Below, one piece after another: positions 20,935 to 32,356 of a DNA stretch of 64,000 bases. The stretch's first letter is position 1; each line of letters opens with the position of its first letter. Made by a program: the position numbers and the translations under genes. The notes below the pieces were generated by a model. That model made no database searches. It was not told where the DNA came from and saw nothing but the letters and a program-made list of their open reading frames with translations. The DNA lies in contig NW_005202427.1 of the NCBI RefSeq assembly GCF_000372725.1, positions 181,239 through 245,238 on the forward strand, written 5' to 3'. Source of the DNA: Emiliania huxleyi CCMP1516. Its lineage: Eukaryota; Haptophyta; Isochrysidales; Noelaerhabdaceae.

Positions 20935-21192
20935 CGGGGATGGCTGGCGGCCGGGGGCGCGAAGCTACACCGTCATGCTCGGTGTCGGTGGGTCCCACGG
21001 ATTGAGCGTGTAGGTGTGTGGTCGTGACGCTCCCACGCCACGAGTCCCGGATCCCACACGTGGGAGCCCGCCGTGGGACGTGTGGTGGAATCTTAGCAAA
21101 AACCCTCTTTTTACAGCAGAGAGAGACTCTCTCTTTTCTCCCAGTAAGCTAAAAGTACGTAGTACAGCAGCCAACGCCTTTATACACACAGC

Positions 21193-24100
21193 ATGGCCGT
21201 CGTGCACCTCTCCTCCCTCGAGGCCACGCTCTCCGCGAAGCTCGTGCTCGCCGGCGGCGGCGGCCGCTCGGAGCGCGACCGCGATGTGCAACAGGCGCGG
21301 GCAGGGCTGAAGGCAGAGTGCCGCCGGCTGATGATCGAGCAGCCCGAGCTGGCGCGCACACGGAATGCGGAGCGCACGCTGTGGCACCGCTGCGTTTACG
21401 ACAGCGTCAAGTACTACACCCGCGCGGTGAGCAGCAAGCGCGCGCAGATCCGGGCCAACAGAGACGGCCACCGGGACGACGGCCACCGGGACGATGCGGC
21501 GGCGCGCGACGCGCTGCAGCACTCGGAGCGGCGGCTCGCCGAAGTGCTGCGCGACTCGAGCTCCTTCTACCAGTCGCTGGTCTCGGAGCTGCGCAGGCTC
21601 AAAACACAACTCTCCCGCCTCCGCCCTCCGCCTCCGCCGCCACCTCCTCCACCTCCACCACCGCCGATTACGCCGTCCCTCGCAGGCTCGCCGGCGTCGG
21701 CGACGGGAGCGGCGGCGCAGAGGCGGCCTCGTCGGGAGGCGGCGGCGACTGCGGCGGCGAGGGTCGGCCGGTGGTGGTGGCTTGAGACGCCGAGGTGGCT
21801 GCCGGCCCCGCGAGCGAAGGCAGCTTCACTCGGCTGGCGCGCGGTGTAGGTTGTGGACGGGCTGAACGTGGCCCGCGACACGGAGGGCTCCGACGAGGGC
21901 CGGAGGGGCTCGGCGCGGCCGCTCTCGCAGGCGATCCGCCGGCTGCAGGAGGAGGGGTACGAGGTGCACGCCACTCCTCCCCAGGTGAGTGAAGCTCCCT
22001 GCGGCTCACTCTGGGCTCACTGCCAGAGTGTGCGTGCGAGGTGCATGCCATCTTGCCGCGCTGGGCGCTCAACGGCGGGCCGGGCAAGTGCCTCGCCGAG
22101 CCGGAGCTCCTCTCGCCCTTCGTGCGCGCGTCGCTGCACCTCTCTCCCTCCGGCGTCGACGAGGACGGCTTCCTCCTCCGGCTCGCGCAGGACCGAGACG
22201 CCCTCCTCCTCTCAAACGACCTGTACCGCGACCACATCGAGTCGGGTCTCGTCTCGCGCGAGTGGGTCGCGGCGCACCGGCTGCCCTACATGTTCGTCCA
22301 CGGCTCGCTCATGATCGAGTTTGGCGCCGGCGGCCCCTCCCGCGTCGCGTCCCACCGCCCGGGCGGCACGGGGCGGGCGCACGGCGGCGGCGGCGGCGGC
22401 GGCGGCGAGAGCGGCGGCGGCGGCGGCGGCGGCGAGAGCGGCGGCGGCGGCGGGAGCGGCGGCGGGGAGACGGGAGCGGCCGGCGGCGGGGAGGGGAAGC
22501 GGCGGCGCGAGGCGTGGAGACGGCTCTGTGCCGTGTCGCTGCTGCGGCTGGGCGACTTGGCCCGCTATCGCGCCGTCAGCGAGGGCGGGCGCGACGCGGC
22601 TCAGAGGAAGAGGGCGCTCTGTGCCGCCGCCGCGTCCTACGGCGGGGCGCAGCAGCTCGAGCCGGGCTTGGGCGGCAGACGTAGCCCGAGACGCGAGCGA
22701 GATGCGGCACACCACTCGCTCCGCGCGACTCGCACCCTGCGAAGCCACTGCTGCACCCGCTGCTGCTGCACACGGGCGGGCCGACAGATCCCGGGCCGAC
22801 AGATCTACACGCGTCGGCCAAACATCACACACACACACTCTCGGCCACACCTCGGCCATCTCCCGTAGGCCACTGCTACCACCAGCAGGCGGTGCTGGCG
22901 AGGGAGGAAGGGGTCACGCTCGACGCCCTCTTCGGCTACCTCCGCGCCCTTCTCGCCCCGGAGCCGTTCGCGCCCACGGCCCAAAACAATCTCGACCGCC
23001 TCTGCGCCGAGCTCGCGCGAGGGCCTCCCCCGGCGCCGCCGCCGCCCCTGGCGAGCAGGGAGGCGGCGGACTGGTTCGAGGCGGCGGTCTGCCGACTCGT
23101 CGCCTCGGCGTGCCTCGGCGACGGGGCGGCCTCCGCAGAGGACCTGGCTGGCAGCAGGTCGCTGCTCCTGCAGCTCAGCGGATGGCTGCGAGTCTCCGTG
23201 GTGAGTGCTCGCCCTCGGCCGCCACCCACCTCCCCCACCCTCCCCTCTCGCCGCCGACGGACACACGCCGCCGCGCCAGGCGCGCGCCAGCGCCCCATCC
23301 CCGAAGCGGGTCGGCGTCGCGCTGCTTGTCTGCATCGCCGCGCTCCACCTCGCTCCGCCGCCGGGCGGAGGAGGCGGCGGCGGCGATTGCGGGCGCGACG
23401 GCGAGGATAGCAGCTGCGGCGAGGGCGGCGGCGGCAGCGAGAACGACGGTGAGGGTGTCGGCGAGAGTGAAGGCAGCACCGCTTCGTCGCGACCGTCCGA
23501 GGCGCGGCGCTACACGCTTCAGAGACGGCGTGGGTTGTGAGTGGCGCCTCTCCAACCGCCAGGCCGCGAGTAGGCGCGAGCTGCCGCGCTGCTGAAGTGC
23601 CTCTTCTGTGCCGTCGCGCCGGCGGTGCAGCAAGCGTCGCAAGACGTGGCGGACGCTGGGCGAGATCGGCGGTTGGCGCAGCTGCTCGGTGCCGTCACGC
23701 CGCTCGCACTGTGGGCGTCTCAACACGCGAACCGCCGTCTCTGGGCGCTTGCAGAGGCGGACCGGAGCGATTTCGCCGCCGCGCTCGCGCGGGTGGGGAA
23801 CAGCCTGCCCGCCGTCGCCCGCTCGGCGGCGGCCCCTCCGATGAGCGCAGCCCTCGAGCGGCTGACCGGCTTCGCACCTCTCGCCCCCGCCCTCGCGGCG
23901 GCTGAGCGTGCTGCGCGGCGGCGTGGCGCGGCGCGGCGCGTCGTCGACGATTCGGATGCGACCGGGCTAGTCGCGGCGCTCGGCGGCTCCGCTTTCGCCG
24001 CCCTCCGCCACTTGGCCACCTCTTCGGCCAGTGGCGGCGGCACCGCCGCCGATTTCGTTGGGCGCGACCGTTTCCCTCTTCATTGGTGCGCATCGCCCGA

Positions 24101-24292
24101 GCCACCACCGCGCCCACTTTGAACCCCCTCCGCCCCGCTCCCTTCCCACGGCCCGCGCTCAGGCTCGCAGTGGTCTCATCCGTAGGCATCCGAGCACAGC
24201 GGCTTTCGCCACCGTGCCAGAGCTGCACCCGGCGGCGGCATGCGCCCCCGCTACCCGGCAGGCCGCCTTCCCTGCCCCGCCGCCGCCGCCGC

Positions 24293-24326
<34 letters not shown>

Positions 24327-24822
24327 GCAATTGGTACCGCCACAGTGGCTTGGGATCGACGGCGACGGCGCAGACGGTACTCTCCCTGCTTCCGCCGCAG
24401 CAAGTGGTACTCTCCCTGCCTTCTTCTCCTCGGCGTGCACGCTGCCAGACGAGCCGCTCGAGCCGCCCGGGACGGCGCCACTGGGCACTGCGGCGCGGGG
24501 GCGAGGGCGGGGGCGAGGGCGAGGGCGAGGGCGAGGGCGAGGGCAAGCGTCGCTCGGGGTGGCGGGCCTGCTGCCAGTCTCTTGCGATCCCTCTTGTCGG
24601 CGGAATGGCGGAGGCGTCGAACATTCGGGCGGCAGCGAGGAGGCGAGGCAGGTGCACGACAACGCCGTCCGCATCCTCGGGGCGAGGAAGGTCGCGCCAA
24701 AACCGCCGCCCAAAGAAGAGGATCCGGAGATGAGTGGTGGGCTGTTGGCAGAGATGGAGGCGTTGCTGGCATTGGCGGAGGAGTCGACGTCGCGAGGCCC
24801 GGGGACGATGGACATGGCGTAG
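21193..24822 (+). CDS. EST1/SMG7-like protein with an internal Zc3h12a/Regnase-type NYN ribonuclease domain (8 exons)
   Basis: Exons: 21193-21596, 21686-21770, 21850-21963, 22041-22674, 22869-23200, 23280-23501, 23574-24085, 24186-24822; phases close and give about 979 aa. Residues about 60-140 look like the EST1/SMG N-terminal 14-3-3-like helices (LWHRCVYDSVKYYTR; SSSFYQSLVSELRRL). Residues about 164-292 are an NYN domain: VVDGLNVAR, AIRRLQEEGYEVHAILPRW, DEDGFLLRLAQDRDALLLSN, DLYRDH, so acidic residues D166, D241/D243, D261, D265 are kept. A Gly-rich linker then leads, in the same exon, to LLRLGDLARYR and, after an intron, APEPFAPTAQNNL, the EST1/SMG TPR-like half, and later LERLTGFAPLAPAL. 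Role inferred: RNA decay (NMD-like) with its own nuclease. The last exon is Pro/Arg-Gly-rich. Confidence 0.82.
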
Positions 24823-24829
24823 GCGAAGC

Positions 24830-25500
24830 GTCTGACTCGAAGCTCCAAGCTCTCCGCGCAAGCGGGCGCTGCTCTGCTCCTCCACGATGCGGCCCACCGT
24901 GCCGCGGCAGGTGCGCTCCGCAGCACGCACCGTCTCGAGCATGAGCGTCACCTCCGAGACCTTGGCGTGGAACGACTCGATGTGTTGATCCGAGGAGGAC
25001 TGGTGAGCACGCAGTGTGCCTACCGCCCGGTTCGCAGCCCCGAGCTGCTCGTTCAGTACGTGCAGCTGCTCGCCCTGTGCGCTGATCTTTGCCTTGGATT
25101 CGGCCGCCTGGTCGTCGGCGAGCCGAGCCAGGATGGCGTAGCGCTGCTTCTCCGACTCCACCGCCGCCAGATGGCGGTCGGCCGCAGCCTCGGCCTCCTG
25201 TATGCGGCGCTCCGACGCACGCAGGTTGGCCTGCACCACGCTCCTGCTGTCGAGTGCAGCCTTGAGCGTCGCCTCGGCGTGATGGACGCTCCGCTCGAGC
25301 TCTTGGACGCGCCGCTCGGCACCCTCCTTCTCGCCGACAAGGGAGAGCAGCCGCTGCTGGAAGCGCGCCGGTAGTTTTTCGAGCAGGGGCTGCGTCGGAG
25401 CGTCGCACAGACACACCAGCGCGCAGACGCCGAGACGGACACTCACATCAGACCTGCACCTGGGACTCACACGCGAGTAATCACAGGACACAGCGCGCAT
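24830..25500 (-). CDS. Coiled-coil protein fragment, ends undefined
   Basis: The minus strand encodes a long Ala/Glu/Arg/Gln heptad-type stretch (about 25390-24880), e.g. EKEGAERRVQELERSVHHAE and EAAADRHLAAVESEKQRYAI, typical of a coiled coil. The frame stays open far into the antisense of the preceding gene, so its true 3' end must come from splicing or a stop I cannot place; only the coiled-coil part is supported. It converges on the EST1/NYN gene. No specific family recognised. Confidence 0.5.
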
Positions 25501-25744
25501 AAAATCGTCATGACTGTTACAAAAACATCTTTAAATGCAAACAACAGCAACAGATTACCTGTGAGAGAAAAAACGGAGCGTAGATCCGGTCCCTGAAATA
25601 ATTGAGAGGCTGAGGCAAAAATGAGGGTCGCGCGTTACCGTTAGCGCTGCGTCTTGCTCCTACTCGGCAGCAACCACCACGCCATCGACCGCGTGTGGCC
25701 CGTCGTGTCGTCGTCGGATTGGCCGCCTCGGGCGAGCTGGCCGG

Positions 25745-28700
25745 CTACACCGAGCGTCGGCCGACGCCGCCGCTGTCGCGTCGGGCCGCCGCCTTGGCGA
25801 GCTCATCCCTCGCGGCATGGCCGTCGCGGGAGAGCGTGTAGCTTGTCCCCCCCGTCTCGCCGCGCGCGCTGCGATGCAGCGGCTGCTGGCTCGACGAGGC
25901 GCCTCCCGGCCGGTTCCGCTTGGGCGAGCTCTTGCCGCCAAAGCGGCGCATGCGCGCGGGGTCGGCGCCGCCGCCGCTCGCGGGCGAGAGCTCGGTGCGC
26001 TGCTCGCGCGGCGCCTGCCACTGCGACATCAGCCCCGCGATGTGGCCGGCGCCGCGGCTGCCCGCCGAGTAGGGCGTCCTCTCCTGCGGCGAGACAGCGT
26101 GGCGCCACGGCGAGAGTACCGCCGACCGCACCTCCTTGCGGCCAAACGACTCGGGCAGCGACACCTCGGACGGGATGGTGGGCAGCGGCGCGCCGTCGGC
26201 CGACGGGACGAGCTGCGGCTGGGCGGAGCCCCAGTCGAGGTTGGGCCCGCCGTGGCCGCCGCCCGTCCAGAGGGAGGTGCGGCGCGCGAGGAGCCAGAGG
26301 TAGTCCTGCTGCTGCGTAAACGCGGCGGCGAGCAGCTGCTGCGCGAGCTGCGGCTGAGAGAGGCGGAGGCCGCGCAGCTGCGCCGCCGAGAGCGAGATGA
26401 CGACGCGCGGCGGCGAGGAGCGCGACAGGACCGCCGAGCTCACCGACGGCAGCCCGAGTAGCACGCCCTCGGCGCCGAAGACGCCGCCGTGCCTCATCGT
26501 GGCGAGGGTGAGCGGCCCGTCCGGGGAGCCGTAGTCGGTGGTGACGGACAGCTCCGCCCCGGAGGGAGGCACGACGAGGACCTCGCGGTTTAGGTTGCCT
26601 TGCGAGGTGAGCAGCTCGCCCGGCTGCAGCGTCACCTTTGCGCCGTACTGCGAGAGCGAGTCCCAAGAGAGCCCCGGGGGCAGCGACGACGGCGCAAACG
26701 GGAGCGAGGGGGCGCCCGACGCGTCGAGCGTGTACGGCCGCAGCCGGTTCGGCGTGCCTCGCGCCTCCTCCTCGCCGCCCTCGCCGCTGCCGTCGCTGCC
26801 GCCACTGCTGCCGCTGCCACTCACCGCACCCTTGCCCTCCGCCGCGCCCTTCCCCACCGATGCCGCCTTGCCCCCCTCCCCCGAGCTCGACGGCCCGCCC
26901 GCCGCCGCCGCGTCGATGAGCGAGGGCGGCAGCTGCGTCGGCGCGAGCGACACGCCGCTGTGCCTCCCGCCGCCGCCGGTGGAGAAGGCGGAAGGGCCCT
27001 CGCGGTGCGACGACTTGACGGGCGAGCCGAGCAGCAGCAGCTGCTCCTCGCAGCTCTCGAGCGCCTCGTCCACCGTCCGGTACACGGCGCTGTCGAGCGC
27101 CGCCGTCGCGGGCGCGCCGCCGCACGAGGCGCGCGACTCGCAGCCTTGCTGAGAGGTGATGGAGGCGGTGCGCGAGAGCGCCACGGCGCCGCCGCCGGCC
27201 GCCGCGGGCTCGGGAGAGAGCGCGGCGACCATCTGCGACGAGGCGGCGGCGACGAGCAGGCTGACGCCGCGCGCCTTGAGCTGACGGCGCAAGCGGCGGA
27301 GGAGGGTGCACGCAGAAGGCTCGATGCCATGCGTCGCCTGACCGAGGGCGCGCGGCTCGGGTCAACCTCGGGACAGTCTCGGGGGGCCATCGGGCGGTTG
27401 CGACTGTCGGGGCGTGTGCTGCTGGTGACTCTCGTGCAAGCTCGCCTGCAGGTCGAGCAAGACGAAGCGCATCTCGCGCCCGTGCCGCTCCGACGCGCGG
27501 AGGACGTAGCGCGAGAGGCGCGAGACGGTGCCACCGTACAGGAAGCCCTCGAGGCCTGCGGCGCGCCGGGGGTGGGGGCGGAGGGAGTGGCGCGGGGGCG
27601 GAGAGTGCAGTCGCGGCGAGGTCCGTGGGTCGTGCTTGGCTAGGTCGTGCGAGGGTGTCCGCCTGGTTCTGGCTACTAGGGCGAGGTGGGAAGGCGCCGC
27701 CGTGCTGCATCTCGGCCGAATCTCGGCCCGCATCTCGGGCTATTCGAGGCCGATGAGGTGAATGGCGCCGCCGTGCCGCCGGAGGAAGGCCTGGGCGTGG
27801 TGCGGCCGCGAGGCGGGCGGGTGGCACGAGCGGCTGGTGAGGTGGTACTTGAGCGCGTTGGCGCGGGAGAGGCGAAGGTGCGAGAGGAAGACGGCGCAGA
27901 GGGCGCCTGGGAGGAGGGGGGGCGGGCGTCACGCGGGGAGGGGAGGGGAGAGGGGGGAGAGAGTGCGGGCGTGTGCGCCGAGCAGCACAGCGGCGGTCTG
28001 GCCGAAGAGGAGGGCGCTGCAGATCATCGCGAACAGCATCGCGAAGCCTGCCCACAGGCGGCGCGAGCCGTGAAAAGACGCGGCACCTCTTCCGAAGACC
28101 CCCCCCCCCCCCCCCTTCCAGCCGGCATGTCTCGGCGGCGCCTGGTCGGTCGATCCAGCGTCGCGCGTCCCACAGCCACAGCTTCGTGAGCTCGACTCCA
28201 TTCGCCATCAGCAGCGAGCCTACCGCCGAAAGTCGCCGGCCTTTGGCTGAGGTGCAGATCTCGACACAGGGGGCCGTCGGCAGGCGAGGCCGAGCAGCGG
28301 TCGCGGCAGCACCTGTTCACGCGACGCGGGTGTGAAGAGACGCTGCTGCACTGCCGGCACAAGAAAGGGGTCGGGGAAGCGCACATTCATCAGCGGCAGC
28401 CCCGACGCGAGCACCGAGGCGGTCAGGGCGATGGTGGCGACCCCGACCGCGCGAGTCCGCACGCCCGCCTGCGGGCGGCAGGGCGCGGCGCGGCGCTCAG
28501 CGGAGGGGCGGGCGACAGCGCTGTGGTGCGAGGCATGGGGGGGGGGGGGGGGGAGGAGGAAACGGCGGGTCAGTCCTATCGATCCGAAGGGCCCATGGGG
28601 AGACCTCGGGGTCGCTTAATACATGCAAGGGGATGACATCATGCCCGGGGGAGTGGTGCGGGGCGGGCGCGGGCGGGCGCAACGCCCCTGGCTGCCTGCC

Positions 28701-30697
28701 GCAGCGCAGTGACGTAGTCGGGCGACGGGTGCGCCGCCACCCCGCCCACCAGCGCGGCGAGGGCGGAGGCGGAGCCGGCGGCGCGCAGCTCTGCGTTCAT
28801 GTCGAGGTAGGCGCCCGAGGCCGACTCGAGCACAACCACCTGCAGAGAGAGAGAGAGGGGCGCGCCGCCGGTCTCGAGGAGGGGGTGCGAGGAGGGGGTG
28901 CGAGGAGTGGGTGCGAGGAGGGGGTGCGAGGAGTGGGTGCGAGGAGGGGGTGCGAGGAGGGGGTGCGAGGAGGGGGTGCGAGGAGGGGGTGCGAGGAGGG
29001 GGTGCGAGGAGGAAGGCCTCACTCTCGCATCGGCCGCTCGAGCGGAGGGGGAGGGAGAGGTGGGGAGGGGTGGGGAGAGGTGGGGAGAGGTGGGGAGGGG
29101 TGGGGAAGGGGAGGGGGAGAGGAGGGGGCAACGTCTCGGCATACCGGCCATCTCTTCTGCCGTCTCTTCTGCCATCTCTTCTGCCGTCTCTTCTGCCGTC
29201 TCTTCTGCCGTCTCTTCTGCCATCTCTTCTGCCATCTCTTCTGCCGTCTCTTCTGCCATCTCTTCTGCCATCTCTTCTGCCGTCTCTCTGCCGTCTCTCT
29301 GCCGTCTCTCTGCCAATCTCCGCCTTGAGCAGCATTGCCGCGAGCGACGTCACCGCCGACGCAAAGAGGCCTAGAGGGTAGGCACGGCCGAGGTACACCC
29401 GAGAGGCAGTCGGGGTGGTGCCGCGCCACCGCCGAAGACGACGGGGCCGTTGACATCCGAAAACATCGCCGACCAGGAGACCGGCCCGAGTCGGCCGGTG
29501 GCGGCGCCGGGCGCGAAATAGACTGAGAGGGGGACGCCCGCCTCCGCCTCGAAGAGCCACCCGTCCGAGACGAGGCCTAGAGGACCGATGCCATCCGGGC
29601 GGGGTGAGGGACGGGTGCCGGGCGGGCAGTGCCGGGCAGGTACTAGGTGCCGGGCGGGCTCCGGGTCAGCCACGCGGCAGCGAGGAGGGGGGGGGGGAGG
29701 GGGAGAGGGGGGGGAGAGGCGCCGTCGAGAGTGCAGCCGGCGAACCCGGCGATGGCATAGAAGATGGTGAGGGCGGCGGGCAGCAGCAGCACGAAGGCGG
29801 AGAGCGTGTGCAGCTTCGCTCCAATCACGAGCTGCAGCAGCGCGAGGCCTAGAGGTGACAGTGTCCGCCAACCGTGCGCCCGCCCACCCCAAGGAGGGTC
29901 GTGCGGCGAGGTGCGGCGGTGCGAGCGCCGGCGGCCGAGGCGAGCTGGGCGCCGCCGTCGCGCAGCGCGTGCTGCAGCGAGCGGGCGTCGTGCACGCTGA
30001 TGCCGGTGGACACGGCGACGGCGCCAAGCGTCGCCATCGCCCCGGTCACCGCCAGCAGCCCGGCGAGCAGAGGGTAAGGGAGGAAGAGGACAATCTCGGC
30101 GGCGCGCGCGCGGCCGACGGCGTAGTACATCGCGCCCTGCGACAGCGAGGCCAGCCCGACCGCCAGCAGCGAGGTTGCCCGCGCCGTCGCCGCCGCGGCC
30201 GCAGTGTGAGTGCCGAGAGCTGCATAGACGGACGAGACGAGCCGGTGGCAGAGGAGGGCGATGGTGACGTCCGCAGAGGCGACGGCGTAGTGCGGGACGG
30301 CGGAGCTGCACGAGAGGCGCGCCTGCACCGTCACCAGCCCGGTCAGGTGCATCGCCGCCACCAGTGCCGGCTCGAGCTCCGAGTCGACGCACACGAGCTG
30401 AGCGAACGCATATGACTGCGCCAGGTTGAAGAGGGTGATGGGCAGCGCCTGCAGCGCCGCAGAGAGGAGCTCCGCGCCGGCGAAGCAGCGCTGCTGCCCG
30501 CCGCTGCCACCGCCGCCCAGCGACGACGAAGCTCCTCCAAAGCCGCCACCGAGCGCGTCCTCATCGGCGGTGCTAGGCGCCGGCCGCAGCATCTTTAGCC
30601 GCCAGAGCTGCGGCTCGCCGTCCTGGCCATGCGGCGCGGGCGTTAGGCTCTCCGGCTGGTTGGAGGTGGGCAGCAGCGGCTCGGAAGAGGCGGGCAT
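25745..30697 (-). CDS. SulP anion transporter with STAS and degenerate cNMP-binding domain (about 11 exons)
   Basis: Membrane exons from ATG 30697 to about 27751: ALPITLFNLAQSYAFAQLV, VLFLPYPLLAGLLAVTGAM, LALLQLVIGAKLHTL, DGWLFEAEAGVPLS, VVVLESASGAYLDMNAELRA, GVRTRAVGVATIALTASVL, GFAMLFAMICSALLFGQTAA. Then STAS: GLEGFLYGGTVSRL (27555-27446) and, in the last exon 27337-25745, GIEPSACTLLRRLRRQLKAR, with the conserved Ser. The last exon goes on through a Ser/Gly linker to a cyclic-nucleotide-domain-like segment (VTLQPGELLTSQG...GGVFGAEGVLLGLPS). The order matches the fungal YGR125W-type SulP branch. Clear borders: 29848-29738, 29576-, 29370-29324, 28839-28696, 28468-, 28219-, -27751, 27555-27446, 27337-25745. 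Substrate unknown. Confidence 0.82.
28845..29323. repeat. Three minisatellites within one SulP intron
   Basis: The intron (about 28840-29323) contains a GTGCGAGGAGGGG-type array (28880-29010), a GGTGGGGAGAGG-type array (29050-29115) and a TCTTCTGCCGTC/TCTCTCTGCCG array (29150-29318). On the coding strand the last reads as repeated AGAGACGGCAG. Confidence 0.85.
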
Positions 30698-30962
30698 CGA
30701 GCCAGAACTCTCGGGGCTGCCGATCTACCGGCTTTTTTTTCGGATTGACCGCGTTGGAGGTCCGAGAAGCTGTTCTTCGGTTGGACTGGGGTGCCGCAGG
30801 CGAGGAAATTTGGGGAACGACACAAATTTACGAAAAACATCTTTTGGTTTGGCTTTTATGAGCTGCATGCATCGCGCGATGTCATAAAAGCCAACTCAGA
30901 GTCAGGGGGGGGGGGGGGGTTGCCGTGTTGCGCGTTGACCGTTGTGTAGTGTAGTGTGTGTG

Positions 30963-32356
30963 TTACGACTCGAGCTGGACACCGAGCATCGCGTCCTCCT
31001 CCTGCGCGATCGCTTGGACGGCGGCGGTTCGCGCGGCCTTGTGGGGGGTGTCAGCACGCCAATTGCGCACCAGGCAATGCAGCACGTGGTAGTGGGCCGC
31101 CAAGGCCGACACCGTCAGTGGCACCACGCCAAGTACCGCCACGTTTCCCGACGGGAACAGGTCGGCGATCGCGTGCGACACCTAGAGGGCAAGTCGGCGG
31201 GTCAACGCCTGCGCTGCTTTGTTGCTCCAACACACACCCGTCTTTGGGCACCTCTCTCGCGGAGAGGCAAAAGAAGAGCGTTCCGATAAAGAGGACGCAG
31301 GCGCCGTCGAGCACCTTGCCGGTGAGGCGCAGGTATCCGCCCACAATGTAGAGCGCTGCCGACGCCTTGTGCATGTGCATCCACGTGATGGTGTACTTGT
31401 CGTCGTCCATCGTGTGCCTGCGGTGATAATTCCAAGCCAATTAAGGCGTGGCTGAATGCTCGTGTTATTCGGCGCCGTCGACATGCGAAGACAGCGGCCC
31501 GGGCATTGAATGCGATGGAAGGCTGCGGAGTGGCAAGTGTGTTCACGAGTGCTGGCGTCGCATCTTGGTGTGAGTGCGTGTGCGAGAGCATGCCCACGCC
31601 ATAGAGAATCGTGCCCAGGCCGACGTGCAGGTCGGTCGTGCGGCCGTGCAGCGTGGCGACGAGGCCGAGCAGCCCGAACGATCCCCACGTGAAGGCGTGC
31701 AGGATGTGCTGGTAGTCGACCTACAATGGAAGCCGGCGAGTGGTCGGGGACGGTCGTGCAAGTTTGAGTTGGCGTGGACTTGACACGCTCAGTGCTAGCT
31801 ACGGTATAACGCGTCTTCCCCATCTAAGCCGGCCAACGCTCGGCGCCCATTCACGCGTCTTGCAGCACGCCTCGCGGTGCGCAATCGACGCCGACTCTAT
31901 GCAGCCGTCGATGAAGCCGGCGAGGAGCATCGCAAGGCTCTCGGCCCGGCGAAGGCGCAGTGGCTCCTCCGGATGCGCGAGTACCATGACCACCGGCAGC
32001 AAGAAGAGCACCGCAAACTCAAACGTCGTCGGGAGCAGGTGGCCGACTTCCTGGCTGAAGAGCCCGTCGCCAAACTGCATCGTGACGCCCCAGGCCGTGA
32101 CCACGGGGAGGCACCAGGCGGCGACGACGTGGAAGGCCGCGCCGAGCGCCAGGCTGCCCGGCGCTACCCACCGCTGTGCCGCCGCCACCGCAGCGACAAC
32201 GCACGCGGCGCCGGCGTATGCGACGTGCCATGCGGCGAGGAGCGAGGCGAGGCCGGCGAGGAGCAGGGCGGTGGCGAGCTGGCGCGCCTCGGGGCGGACA
32301 CACACGTGCCCCGCGAGCAGCGCCGTGGCGACCCAGCCCAGGAGGTGCAGCGGCAT
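30963..32356 (-). CDS. TMEM45/DUF716-like multi-pass membrane protein (4 exons)
   Basis: Exons 32356-31871, 31720-31557, 31417-31252, 31181-30963 keep phase and give 344 aa with about eight hydrophobic segments. The His-rich segments AGLIDG-like FIDGCIES, VDYQHILHAFTWGSFGLLGL and GVGMLSHTHSHQD, followed by ITWMHMHKASAALYIVGGY, resemble the TMEM45/DUF716 pattern of paired His residues in helices. The ATG at 32356 follows no family landmark, so the start is uncertain. Introns 1 and 2 are GC-AG, intron 3 GT-AG. Function of the family is poorly known. Confidence 0.65.

Noticed and set aside
23695..25500. 601-codon minus-strand frame as one protein
   Set aside because: Only the coiled-coil part (25390-24880) looks real; the rest is antisense to the EST1/NYN exons.
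25803..28208. 801-codon minus-strand frame in the SulP region
   Set aside because: Shifted frame over the last SulP exon and introns; only its first about 24 codons coincide with a real exon.
28911..29381. Repetitive peptides encoded by the minisatellites
   Set aside because: They lie between well-placed splice sites of the SulP gene and have no protein character beyond the DNA repeat.
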